A stretch of 64,000 bases of DNA from Amaurobius ferox (Eukaryota; Arthropoda; Arachnida; Araneae; Amaurobiidae): assembly GCA_951213105.1 (NCBI GenBank), contig OX578136.1, positions 155,441,178 to 155,505,177 on the forward strand, read 5' to 3'. Below, in pieces: positions 31,913-44,020 of the stretch (the stretch's first letter is position 1; every line of letters starts with the position of its first letter). The notes beneath the pieces were generated by a model. It had not been told where the DNA came from. It did no database searches and worked only from the letters and a program-made list of their open reading frames with translations. The position numbers were made by a program, and so were the translations under genes.

Positions 31913-34040
31913 AGAAATTAAAAATAATAATTAAGATTTTTCTAAATATTAGTGGTTCTAATGATTCGGATAAGAATAATGATTTAGCTTACGAGCTGGA
32001 GTCCATGTTAAAACTTAATAGAGATTTGAATAGGAAGATAGATGAGTTCACATCTTTTGAACAAGAAATTGAAGATTAGATACACTGATTAATTAAAGAG
32101 AATATAATGGTTAAGATTAAAAAGATTTAGTATTATTCTATATATCTGTGACAAGGATATGAAGTAGGCAGAGAAATATTTTCTTGATATTCAAATTTAT
32201 GGATGTGTGTTAGTACTTCAGGTAATTCTAAAATTGGGTAGTATGGGACAAGGAAGAAACTCCTTGATTTCCAGAAAAATAGTTTTTTAGATATTACGAA
32301 ATGAGTAGCAGTAATTCGGGAAAAGTAAGAGTAGTTAGGAATTATTTGAGAAGAATAGATGAAATTTATAAGAGGGAGTGTCACTTTGTGAATTCTTTCC
32401 ATACTGAAAGGATACACAAAGATACATACCAATATTTTTCAAGATACTTTAGTATTATACTAAAGAAATATTTTATTTTGATACTGAGACAGAAGAATGC
32501 CGGGAATTTTCTGCCATAATTCTGTCGAGTAATCAAACACTGTGTGATGATGATGATGATGATGAAACCCAGACCGTCCGACCTACCAGAAAGGTGTAAG
32601 GTAACTGTTTGGACGGTCGGGAAGTGCCACCCAATTCAGACCGGAACCCAGTGGGGGAGGCATCCACAGGGACCGTACCCTCCTTCCCCTACCACCAACC
32701 TCTCGGAAGGACTTTCGGACCCACATGTTTAACGTGATCGTACTCCGCATGAACACGGCGGCAGTTTTGGCAGTGGCTGGAATCGAACCCGGGCCTACCG
32801 AGTGCAACTCCAGCGCGCTAACCAATGGGCTACCGCGCCCTCAAACACTGTGTGAGAAGTTTTTGTGTTTCTTCCACTTTATAACAGGGAAATAAAGTTT
32901 GAAGAAATCATTATATGTAAAAATGAATGGATTATTGTATGTATTGAAGTTATTATGGTAATGTGTATTGAGTAAGAAATTTATTGTGTAATGATAATTT
33001 AGTAGTGATGATATTTAACATAGAAGTTAAGATAGAATAAATAGAAGAGGAAGTAGAGGTTAGATTATTTAGATAAAGATAGGGAGAATTCAGATAAGAG
33101 ATTTGAACATGGCAGAACTTAACATAAATAAAAAGTAACGGATAGGACTTTGACGGTAAGCTTTTTCTTTTATGATTGTTTACTTACCCCCTTGGCATTG
33201 ATACTGGGAGAGGATATATTAATCCCAAGTGAGGATAAGCTTGTAACTGCCAATGTTATTGAATTTAAGAGATAAGAGTGGGAAAGAAATAAACAAGTAC
33301 GAGAAGGAATGATGGAGGATAGGAATTAAGGAAGGAAAGAAGAAATAAAGGGATTTAGAAAAGAAGTTAGAGAGAGGATATGGGATAGGAATGAGGATTG
33401 CGAAAGGGTACCATGTACATAGCTAAGTTAGGATTGAGGAGATAAAGGTTATATATTATGAATGTAAGAATCAAGGTATTGGTATAGGAATATGTTAAGA
33501 GAAATCATATGTAATCGCATATAATATTAGAATTATTATTTTGTGTGAAATGTTGTGGTACATGTATTTTTATATATGAATAAGAAGAACATAGATATTA
33601 ATTCAAAGCTCAGTGAGAATACTGGGTATAACTAGAAAGGAAAAAAAAAAAAAGAAAAGAAATTAAGAGATTTTAATGTTAAATTGGATATTATATGTTT
33701 GAATTAGAAAGTAGGATTTTTAGACATAAACAACATAAACACAACTACATAACACTGTGAGAAGAATGAATGATGTATGAGAGTTCCCCTGATCAAGGAA
33801 TTCTACATTTATATACTTGATAACACATATGATATTTACATAAGGATAGATTAAAATATTGAGATTTTTCTATATTAGTGGAAGATTTAGTAAACAAAGG
33901 TACTTCAAGAAATTTGATGTAACAAGTTTGTAAAAGTTTGTATCACTATATGATATTTGTAGTGTGATTTTTTTGAATATATTTAGAATATTGTATATAA
34001 GGTAGTGTATGTAATGTATAGGTGGACCGAGACTTGAATT
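31913..34040 (+). other. gypsy 3' non-coding region
   Basis: About 2.1 kb from the pol stop to the polypurine tract. No env or domain-bearing frame is visible. Repetitive A/G-rich sequence ('gaggataggaattaagg') fills 33200-33700. A SINE is nested at 32548-32840. A short frame (about 31950-32078) could form a small coiled coil but has no other support. Confidence 0.7.
32548..32840 (-). mobile_element. tRNA-derived SINE, copy 2, nested in the gypsy element
   Basis: Full length, minus strand, flanked by the perfect 15-bp duplication tcaaacactgtgtga (32533-32547 and 32841-32855). Head gggcgcggtagcccattggt with A and B boxes. It is nearly identical to copy 3 at 41641 (about three differences seen). 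Its 3' tail is (atc)n, where the other copies carry (caa)n. Because it interrupts a young LTR element, it inserted after that element did. Confidence 0.93.
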
Positions 34041-34053
34041 TGGAGGGGGGGGA
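34041..34053 (+). promoter_or_regulatory. Polypurine tract of the gypsy element
   Basis: ggaggggggggata-like purine run directly before the 3' LTR TGATAC; it would prime plus-strand synthesis. Confidence 0.8.
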
Positions 34054-34055
34054 TA

Positions 34056-34821
34056 TGATACATATTTTTAGAGTTTAAATTTTCTATATCGGAGAAGATT
34101 TTAGTTGTAAAGACGTAGCCGACATTCTTAGCTCTTAACACTAATGGAAGTACTTATCAAAGAGAGAGGAGCCATAAAAGTTAATGATAGACCATGTTGA
34201 AGGAATGGAGAGCCTAAGCTGTAAGCGATAATAAGAGGTTAATACTCGAGAAACTCTTCATATCAAGGAGTTTAGACCAGAGAGGGGCAATAATCACGTA
34301 AATATAAGACTTTGGAGCTGAGATAAGTACTTGCTAACGTTAAAGATGACAACATAACGAGTTCCCATATGGAGCAATTGAATATAATGATGTAAACCAT
34401 TCCACTATCAAGTCTCGGGAAACTAGATAAGTGTTCCTCAGAAGTATATGTGAAGTGGATCACGAGTTTGTAAGTGGTCTGATAATAGGACTATAAAAGT
34501 CCGTGCAGAGCGTTTTTGAAGCAGAACGATGTACATTTTGATAGAGACAGAGCTCTATCTAGCATAACGATGTGAATTTTGGAAGCAGATCTATGTTCAT
34601 ATCTCTGTGGCACATAGGACAGAAATCTTATGTCTATTGCAAGATTGTTAGCTGTAATCATGTACTGTTAACATGCCTGTTGAGCTCCATTACGGAGAGT
34701 ATTGGATGTATGAGGAGGAAGTGACGGCGACTGCAAATAAAAGCTTCTGAGGAGAAAGATGCCTCTTCCTTTTGACTTTTACACGGATAGCAGTTCATTT
34801 TGTGGTTACTATTTATATCAC
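34056..34821 (+). repeat. 3' LTR
   Basis: Same length as the 5' LTR (766 bp), with two substitutions. TATA at 34492 and AATAAA at 34736. It is followed by atata, matching the left flank. Confidence 0.92.
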
Positions 34822-34984
34822 ATATATATATTTTTCACAACATGTAACAATTTGGCAGAAATGTATCAATGTTGGGAAACAAGATAAAAATTTTGCCCTG
34901 GTGAAAATAAATATAAAATCTAGCAAAAATCAGGAACAACAATAATGGTTAATACTCTATGCACTAAAACTCAGAATATATATA

Positions 34985-35663
34985 CAGGATGTCTAGTGCT
35001 ATCGGTGCCCAAGGGCTATTCCCTCAACTGTTAGTCACAGAGATACACTTCCAATTGCAAAAATGTTTTAAATTTTAAAATCTATTACCTTAGAAACAGT
35101 TTAAATCAATAAATCCATTTCTGAAAGAAATACGAAATATAAATTTTTATACAGTCCCCCGGTCCTACCAATTATATTTAGGAAAATCATTCTCATACAA
35201 TTATGTGAAAAAAAAAAAAAAAAAAAAAAAAATTCCATCCTTTTACAACCAAAATTGACCGACTTATAGTTATTTAAAGTTGGAGCACTTTTTGTGCTGA
35301 GAAAGATCAATACGGTCCCTGATTTGTTGGTTGTCTGAAGCGGGACATTTTTATGCGTGGAAAAGTGACTTACGCCATAAGGTTTAATGCTTCATAACTC
35401 GATGAATTTTGGTCGTAAAAGGAAGATTTTTTTTATTTTGCATGAAATCGTATGAGGATGATTTTCCTAAATATAATTGGTAGGACTGGGGGACCGTATA
35501 AAAATTTATATTTCGTATTTCTTTCAGAAATGTATTTATTGATTTAAACTGTTTCTAAGGTAATAGATTTTAAAATTTAAAACATTTTAGTAATTGGAAG
35601 TATATTTCTGTGACTAACGGTTGAGGAAATAGCCATTGGGCATCGATAGCACTGGACACCCTG
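34985..35663. mobile_element. Foldback MITE with ~230-bp arms
   Basis: Ends CAGG(A/G)TGTC(T/C)AGTGCTATCG in inverted orientation, flanked by TA (34983-34984; 35664-35665). The arms remain alignable for over 200 bp (for example 'cctaccaattatatttagga' near 35166 and its reverse complement near 35470). The loop of about 230 bp contains an A-run at 35208-35231. No coding sequence. Its CAGGGTGTCC-like tips resemble those of the 55815 family, but the interior differs. Confidence 0.8.
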
Positions 35664-36196
35664 TATAAATATTACTAGGACTATCTAAAAATCTGTAGAA
35701 CATGGGAATAGAGAAATTTATCTAACTTTGGCATCCACTTTACTGTGTAATACACAAGAATAATTATGTTGACTATATACTTATGTTGACTGTTCTACGA
35801 ATATTATAAACATAGTAGTTAGAAAAGGAAATCAGATAGCACAATGTATTCTATTTAAGTGAGACCTAACTATCAATTTTGGATGAAAATTTATGAATTT
35901 AGAATTCTACACAGTTTAGAACTAAATTAAAATCCTGAATCAAAATGCAATCAAAATCACAGGAATATCACTACACCAGAGATAAGCAACAGGTTCTTTT
36001 CACACATTTTGTGAAGTTGACACTTTAGAAATTTTATTAAAAACTTAATAGACTATTCACCATATTCACTGCCTTAATTAGATCCTTCTAATTTCTGATT
36101 TTTCAAAACTTAAGTGGGCATTAAAAACTGTGTTTTATGTACAGATTTTCCTTTAGCAAAGGGAGATTCTAAACACCTTTGTATTTGAGTACTTAC

Positions 36197-36297
36197 AAGA
36201 ACCATCTTGACAGTGATCAAAAATATAAGAATAAGTCTTTTGTTCCCTTTTGAATGCCTGTGGCAGTGAAGAAATGCAAAAGATAAATTCTCATCAG
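36197..36297 (-). CDS. PCID2: PCID2 exon, TPR-like helical region
   Basis: 101 bp between ttttacag and gtaagt. After one base from upstream it reads [34 protein letters not shown]. It aligns with vertebrate [34 protein letters not shown]. Ends in phase 0, joined to 25101 across an 11-kb intron that holds the whole gypsy element. Confidence 0.95.
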
Positions 36298-39169
36298 CTG
36301 TAAAACAAAAAAGGGTGTGAGAATATTTTTATTCAACAACTTTAAATCATGACATTTTCATTCAATAGCTATTTAAAAGAAAATATAATCACTGAGTTGA
36401 CACCAAAAATATAATTGGAGAAAGAACAGGGCACATTCTTGCACATTTTTCACTAAAAAAAAAGCACTTTTTAAACACTATTTAAGAATCAAAAAAAAAA
36501 AAAAAAAGAATTAAAAACTAAGAAAAAAGTAGGTTTAATGCATTACGAAGTTTTATCAAATTTCATACAACATTATTTGATTTCAACACTATATCAGAAA
36601 TCTTGAGTAATGCTTATAAAAACTTCTGCCATCCCCGATAAACATTTCTTTAAATATACTGACATATTTTGGATTTTGCTGATTTGAAAATAGAGATTTT
36701 TACAAATGAATCATGAAAAGGGAAGAAATATTTTTTGATTAAAAGATTAGGCGGTTATGGATATAATTGTACACTAAAACGAAATACATGTTACAGAAAA
36801 AGATCCTGTGATTTTTCAGGTACACTCTGATTATAGGTGCTGCAGTAATCTCGCAGAAATAGACTCTTTAAATACTGGGTTGAGTGGATAGTGGAAGAAA
36901 TAGGAATCAGAAAATATGAAATACTTTAACCCCTTTTCCACATGGCAATGGGAAAAATTCTGTAGTTTGCAATTTGATTGGCACTTTTGGGAAAAAAATG
37001 TTCCTAATTATATTGTAATTTCTTAATTGTGATGTTTATAAGAAAAATAAGCATATTTTGGTAAAAATTAAAGTAGTTTTAAGGTCCTTAAAAATCGAAA
37101 TCAAGAATTGATCAGAATTTTGTGGATTTTTCAAGCACCCTGAAGAATCTTCATATTAAATATCATAAAAATAAGCTGTATTGATAAAGTTTAAAAGCTT
37201 TAAAATGTCCCTTACCTGTCAGAATGAGATAGAATGAGTCAGAATGAGTTTACCCTAGCAAAACAGCTAAGTATGGTTCTGTTAGGTTAAATTTTTTTTT
37301 TCGTATCCTAATAATAGAAGCTCATTTTATCCTTCTTAAAACTGGCTAAAATGATTTACCTTTGCTTTATGCTGCTTATTATTAGAAACTAGCTGCCTAC
37401 GGCCATCAGCCTTAATCTGGTACAGTTACCAGAAAATGTGCAAACATTGATTTTTTACCAAAGTTGTGGGCAGGCCCTGGGTGCCTAACAGGATGCTGCT
37501 CGTTTAAAAACTATCTCTCATCATGATAATGGAAGTGGTTGGGCCCTGCAGGTTAACCAGGTGGCTGTTAGGGTGAGAATAGATAGCTGTACCAGACGAT
37601 GGTTGGTAGGCATAGTTAGGCAAAATGTGTGCAGTCAAATAAAAAAAAAAACATCAAAAATCTTTGATGAACATAAGAACATAATTGGGCAAGAAATAAA
37701 ATATGAAAAAGAAAAATGCAATTAAACATTTATATCGTGTGTTTAAATCTTGTAATTGTGATCACATGTTTTGAAGTGTAAAAATAAAGAAAATACTACT
37801 CCTTTGTACTCATTTCCACATCCACCATTTTTGAACTGAAGTACATGGATGAGCTATCCCTTTTGTTACACACCGCTAAATGAGGCGGGTTCTGCTATAG
37901 GCATATTTCCTTATTCAGCGGTTTTTTCCCAAAAAATTACATAGTTCTTTGCAGCCAAAATTTATAAATTATATCAAGTATAATATGAGCCTTTTAGACA
38001 TAATATTTGTGGAAATGGCTAAATTAAAGTTAGAAAGCATGTAAAAAATGCATGTACAGTAAGAGAAGAGTAATTTCTGTAAAATAACAAATAAATTATA
38101 TTAAAAATAATTTATGTTATCATTTAATACCCTGTTATTAAAATTAATATTGTTTATAATTAATATTGTTATTGATTAATATTAATATTGTGTTTTCTGG
38201 ATACACAATATTAGCTGTTCTACCATTTTGAGCTAAGATATGAAGATTACCCTTATTTCCAACCTGTGTGAACAAGCAATGTAATTAAATCAATTTTGTT
38301 TGTCTTTATCTTAATATATAAGAATATCAAAAAACATTGCTGTAAAGAATCGTTACTGTAAGAAGAATCATTACTGTTAAAGAAACGTTACGGAAAAAAT
38401 AAAAAAGCTGTTTAAAAACAAAAATACAAATTATATTTGCCAATTGCCAACAGCAAAATCAAACATTTCCTAAACTCATATCGTTTTGAGTATTGAGTAT
38501 TTTATTTTCGACGAAAATATTTAAACATACAAAAATAAATTATATTTAAATATTACGAAAATATAAATAAACATTATAATTAAATCAATTCTGTTTGTCT
38601 TTATATATAAGAACATCAAAAAATGTTACTATAAAGAATCTCCAATTAACATGGTGAATGAATCACGGCTAAAGAATCACATCCAGGGTTTGTTTACAAT
38701 CTCTCTCTGCTCTGGTAGAGCAATTATCTGCGAGGATGAACTTGGAAAAAAAATGAAAGCTACTTCAATTGCTTCAAAGAGCATCATAAATCAAAAAGAA
38801 GTTTTTTTGAGAATATTATTGAGGCAGTTTCTAATCGATTCAACTTGCGAGAACTTTAGTTATATTTTTGGCCGATAGATGGCAGCAAATGTAAAATGTT
38901 TCTGTTTTAATTTTCCCATAGATTCACGTCTGAGTTTGAGGAGTGGATTGTCCCAGAAGCATTCCCGAGTGGATCGCCCTGGAAGCGTTCCAGGTCAAAG
39001 ACACACTTTGTTTTATTATAAGTAGAGATATATTGTTTGAGGAATACAATGGGAAAAAGAGTGTATATTTTCGCTTAGTTTATACTGGCAGTATAGTTTA
39101 ACACTGATAAAATTCTAAAAAATGAATAACTCAAACAAAATATTTTCATAAATGACATTCTTAACTCAC
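36298..39169. other. PCID2 intron
   Basis: No gene. 37388-39030 may be one old interspersed repeat: it begins 'ctagctgcctacggccatca' and ends 'ttttattataagtagagata', a start/end style similar to 2889-5665. The open frame at 38651-38878 inside it has no recognisable domain. Confidence 0.4.
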
Positions 39170-39216
39170 CTAATTTAAATTTGCTTTGAAACATTTGTTG
39201 TTGCCCAACAAAATAC
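39170..39216 (-). CDS. PCID2: PCID2 small exon (47 bp)
   Basis: Between ttttatag and gtgagt. Reads (K)YFVGQQQMFQSKFKL plus one base, matching vertebrate KYYVGRKAMFDSDFKQ. It takes two bases from 42886 and gives one to 36297, both in phase. Confidence 0.93.
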
Positions 39217-40137
39217 CTATAAAATTAAAGATTCAATGTACAATCATTGCCACTTTGTAATTACACAATAATGCAAATGGATAAGACAACAGAAACTAGT
39301 AAAAGTAAAATAAAGTTGGAACAGAGAATTTTATAAATATTTATAACAAAAACCTATAGAACCATTATTAACAAAGGTCCCATTCAAGTGTTAGACAACA
39401 TCATTCCATTATATCAAACTATAGACATAAAAAGCAACAGGGAAAGATAATTAAAACTTTATTTTATGCATTTGGAAATATATCAAAAATGATAGTTTGC
39501 ATGTTTTCGCAATTTCAAATGTACTACATATATAAGGATTCTGTGAATATGAGCTTGGTCATTGTAGCCTTGCATAGCTCAAGTTTTGAAGAAATTATGA
39601 AGCAGGGCTAATTTTGTCAGTTCTTATATAGATGCAAAATTGTGGCATATAGCAAATTTTTTTTGATGTCAATGTAGATATTAGTTATTTAATGCTGATT
39701 AATGCATAAATAGTACATTGGTCCATTGGGAATGTCCTCCTAATTGGTATGTCCTGTGAGTATATACTATGTAACATTTAAAAGGACACACATACACAAA
39801 AAGAAAATCAATAATTTTGTGCTTATTCTATTTAGCACATGCATCATTCATATTTCTTTTCATTTAATTCATTTCATGTTGTTTAAGGATTACCACTCAA
39901 ATAACATAATGAAATTCCATGTTTTTTTTTAATTTTTCAGATAGATCTCTGAATATTCCAAGTCATGAAACCCAACAAATTTAAGAAATTAAAACTAGCT
40001 ATATGCTCTTTATATCACAGATGTTTAGCAGCAAGCAAAATAGGTGATATAATCAATAACACTATACACCAAGGAACTTTGTAAAAATTTTGAAAAATCC
40101 AGTTAAGATTATAAAATGCTTCAATATTTTCCATATA

Positions 40138-41479
40138 CAGTGAAACCTGTTTAAAACGGTATTGTCTATAACGATAAACCTGTTTATAACGATATTTTCC
40201 CCGGTCCCCGCAGATTTCCTATAGTTTTAGTGTATATCGAACTTGTCTATAACAATGATTTGCTTTTGAGTGAACCTGTATATAACGACAATTTTGAGTA
40301 TTTCAAACTTTTTTCCCTGTGTTGTGTCCAAGACTTTTTGAACTTTGGACCAAGACTTTTACAATGGCAGACTTAACACAAAGGCTGAAGTTCATCCTAA
40401 AGGGGAATAATGTTCTATGTACTGACGATGTACCAAGATTACCAAACCCTTTGGCACAAATGTTAAACAAGCATATGACATGATCTCTGGCAGTTGGAGT
40501 TCTGTGCAGTCATCTACCATACGAAATCGCTGGCGGAAGGCAGGTTTTAATTTCAGCTCGTGCAGTGATGAAGAACAGTCTGACAGTGATGAGAATTCTC
40601 AACAAAATCTTTCTGAAGAAGAAAATTGTGTGCTGCACCTAAGTAATTTTTTTAATGCATTCAAAGTTTCCACGAATATGCACTCTTCAATAAATCCAGA
40701 AGACTATTTGAATTTGGATGAAGGTTTATTAGTGTTCAGTGGGAGCACCGATGAGGACATAATTGTAGAACTGAAAGAAAATGATGATGTTAGTGAAATG
40801 GAAGATGAGGAGTGTGGAACGGAACCACCACTCAACACAACAGCTGAAGATGCTGTTAAAATGATCGAAACATTACAGAATTTTATTCCCACTTTACCAA
40901 ATGTTCCAGATATATATATCTGAATTCGCTAGAAGCTTTAAAAAATATGTGTATGACGGCTGCATTCTCTGCAAAATCCAAGCAAACGAAAATATTGGAT
41001 TACTTCGCATGTTAAATTTTCCTTCGTCCTATTTAAGGATTCAGTTTGTGTACGGTACGTATTTCATTTCCGTTTCGACGTATTCTTGACTTTTGAATTA
41101 AAAATATAACTCCAATTTTATTTTTATCAATATAATTATCCATTTTTTTATTGCTTATTAGAAATGTAGTTAAACTATACGCCGTGTTACATTTTTGAAC
41201 TGCAATTTGAATCTTATGATTTAGATTCATAAAATACTACATATGTTTTATATTTTTTTCCTAATCTGTAATACATTCATTAAAAAAGTAAGTTCAACAT
41301 AATACTGTAGTATTATTCAGTCATGCAATTTCAACATATATTATTATAATAACGTCACACCCATGTTAAATAACTTCCATTATAGAGTGTAGCAAGTTCA
41401 GCCCTGTCTATAACGATAAATTGTCTATAACGATATTTTTTCTCGGTCCCTAGAGTATCGTTATAGACAGGTTTGACTG
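40138..41479 (+). mobile_element. Internally deleted Tigger/pogo-like transposon
   Basis: 1342 bp with inverted ends beginning CAGT(G/C)AAACCTGT(T/C)TA. Subterminal repeats of tctataacgata occur at both ends. TA flanks lie at 40136-40137 and 41480-41481. It carries a residual transposase frame. Ends and protein fit the Tigger branch of Tc1/mariner. Confidence 0.88.
40364..40923 (+). pseudogene. Tigger transposase remnant (N-tip joined to C-terminus)
   Basis: An ATG at 40364 opens a short frame (MADLTQRLKFILKG..) that runs to a stop near 40481. The longer frame from 40480 carries SGSWSSVQSSTIRNRWRKAG and ..SINPEDYLNLDEGLLVFSGS.., then TDEDII and an acidic tail. This is the usual C-terminal end of Tigger/jerky-like transposases, after the DDE domain. 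The CENP-B-like HTH and catalytic core are deleted, and the two pieces are out of frame. No active enzyme. Confidence 0.75.
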
Positions 41480-41640
41480 TATTGGATTTCTAAAAATATA
41501 TTCCTGACAATTACCTGACTTTTGAGGTCATTGTTTGAATTCCTTGATAATACCAGGCCTGTTCCCCAGGTATAGTGAATGGCACCAGGTAGGGTATTAA
41601 AGAAAGTTGCCCCATGCAGTGTGTACACATGCTAGAATCA

Positions 41641-41934
41641 GGGCGCGGTAGCCCATTGGTTAGCGCGCTGGAGTTGCACTCGGTAGGCCCGGGTTCGATT
41701 CCAGCCACTGCCAAAACTGCCGCCGTGTTCATGCGGAGTACGATCACGTTAAACATGTGGGTCCGAAAGTCCTTCCGAGAGGTTGGTGGTAGGGGAAGGA
41801 GGGTACGGTCCCTGTGGATGCCTCCCACACTGGGTTCCGGTCTAAATTGGGTGGCACTTCCCGACCGTCCAAACTGTTACCTTACACCTTTCTGGTAGGT
41901 CGGACGGTCTGGGTTTCAACAACAACATTCAACA
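41641..41934 (+). mobile_element. tRNA-derived SINE, copy 3
   Basis: Full length, about 294 bp, with a perfect 14-bp duplication acatgctagaatca (41627-41640 and 41935-41948). A box TAGCCCATTGGTTAGCG, B box GGTTCGATTCC, tail ggtctgggtttcaacaacaa. The 94-codon frame through it and its antisense are not genes; the same frames recur in the other copies. Confidence 0.93.
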
Positions 41935-42885
41935 ACATGCTAGAATCACAAAGATATTGCAGGAAATAGCATTCATGAGCAGGTTTCGCACTTATGTGCT
42001 CATTAGCAAGGGATAGGTGATATTTGGAATTGCAATAAAAATATTTGCTGAACCACTATTATGCAAACCTGTATGGAGACCAACAAATTCAGTTCTATCA
42101 TGCAGTTAATTTCAAATTTCTTTAAAAAAAGTTTGAACTTAGGTTGCACAAAACTGCAATTGCACTTATGAAAAAATCCAATGAATCTACTATGTCAGGC
42201 ATGAGTCAGATCATGTTTGAGAAAGTGGGTTAAATGATATGAACCTACAGCAGATCAGAATTTATTTTTATGCATAGATTAAAATTTATATAGGTCTTTA
42301 AAAACAATTTGAGAAGACTAAATTTGAAAAACGGTCTAAATTGTTTTTTTTTTTTTTTAGGATACAGGTTGTAAGATAGTTAATCGTTTAGGATACAATA
42401 GTATTTGAGCTTAAATTTTCATACAATTGAAGGTTTTTAATTTTAAAAGTAAATCTTTAAGCTTTAATGCCATAAATATTACTGGACAAAATGACTATTT
42501 ATTTTAAGATGTGTAAAAGTGTTTATTTTTTATAGAAATGGTGATTTCATGTAACCTTTCCTGGTTCATTGAAATATATGGATTATATAAAAACAACATA
42601 AGCTTAGCAGAAATTTGCATGATACATCTTCTGAGCACAATGTTGCAGAAGTTGGATTTAGTTACTACCTTAGTAGGATTTGTTTGTAGTAGGAAGGTGT
42701 ATTTTAGTTACTGCCTTAGTAGTATTCGATTTCCAATAAGGAATTGAAAATTGGGTCAGTCATAAATATGAAGAATTTTGTGACTTTTGTAGTAAGTTTG
42801 ACTGTTTTCTGATTCCTTGACCAGCAAACACTCTGTACAAATAACCTAAAAACATATGTAACAAACAAAAACAATATAAACATAC

Positions 42886-42980
42886 TTGTATGTTACTCTT
42901 TGAGCAATTGGATATTGATCTTTCAAAGTAGAACTTTCTATTACCCTGATCAAAGGCTTTAGGAGATGAAGTTTATTTAC
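42886..42980 (-). CDS. PCID2: PCID2 exon
   Basis: 95 bp between tttttag and gtatgt. Reads [20 protein letters not shown] then [12 protein letters not shown], matching vertebrate [32 protein letters not shown]. Phase 0 at the start, two bases carried over at the end. Confidence 0.95.
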
Positions 42981-43167
42981 CTAAAAATTAATTAAATGTG
43001 ATCACAATATAATAAGAAACTATGTTACAGTGTTAAATATTATGACAGAAATAATAAATTTAAATGTCATCACATTATAGATATTTCATAGTTTAATATA
43101 TTTTTAATATAGATATATGAATAAATAATATCAAAGAGTGAAAAAAATTAATCTGAGTTAACTTATA

Positions 43168-44020
43168 CAGTACGAGACCTCTTATCCGGTGTCCCAATAT
43201 CTGGACTCTCCCAAAACTGGAATGCGGCAAAATAATGCCAAATTCTGCACAACACTCAATTATTTGCCAAAAATTGCGCCAAATAGTGTTTTTTTGTTTA
43301 AAATCCTGCCAAATGATTTTTTGCTTTAATTAGCAATATTAATATTATAAAATAATGAGTTGAAATCTACATTTTTCTCATTTCAACTGTTTGCGATCCT
43401 GACATAAACAAAGGTCTGGCTGAATCCACAACTTACCACACTGGAAATGTTGCTAAAATATTTCCGGAAGAAGAGGAAAACTACAAGTATCATGGAAGTA
43501 AAAGTGAACTCTACCTCCATGGTGGATATATTTGTTCCATGTCAGATGAACATACTTTTGACGAATGACAAAACAGTTTGTTTGTGAAACGATATAAAAA
43601 ACTTATATTTTTAGAAAAAACAAAAACAAAACATATTTGTATTTTTAGAATGGGTGTGCATTCGTTTGATGCCTCGATAACTTCGTAGTGGTAAAGTGAC
43701 ATCATAACGTTTTTCACTGCAAAGTGACTGGGGCTTTTGGAAAAAGCTACAGAATCTAAAGAAATTTGCAGAGATTTTTAATTTTTTTTCTCGTGTACTA
43801 GTAAATTTATAATTTTCAATTTATGGATTTCATTTTCACATATTTTTGAAATTCTTAACATAAAAATTAACTTTTGGCATTTCCAGTTAACCGTTTTGTT
43901 AACTGTATACTGTTTAGAAAACTGTTTTACTGTCTTAGAAAAAGTGTTCCGAATTACTGAAAAACTCTTTATCCAGAATGCCTGAAGTCCCAAGCATTCC
44001 GGATAATAGATCCTATACTG
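43168..44020. mobile_element. Tigger/pogo-like MITE
   Basis: 853 bp with inverted ends CAGTA..AGA.CT.TTATCCGG, flanked by TA (43166-43167; 44021-44022). A 'tccggataa' motif is prominent at both ends. No transposase sequence can be read inside, so it is non-autonomous. Confidence 0.75.

Larger units (their letters stand above)
27126..34821 (+). mobile_element. Young Ty3/gypsy LTR retrotransposon
   Basis: 7.7 kb: 5' LTR 27126-27891, leader, gag, pol, a ~2.1-kb 3' non-coding region holding a nested SINE, polypurine tract, 3' LTR 34056-34821. It is flanked by atata at 27121-27125 and 34822-34826. The two 766-bp LTRs differ at only two positions I could find (27422 G vs 34352 A; 27804 T vs 34734 C), so insertion was recent. 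No env-like frame. Pol order protease-RT-RNase H-integrase places it in Ty3/gypsy. No standard TGG primer-binding site is evident after the 5' LTR. Confidence 0.92.

Noticed and set aside
31950..32078. Small third ORF of the gypsy element
   Set aside because: About 45 codons with no upstream ATG before a stop and no known counterpart. A plausible coiled coil is not enough.
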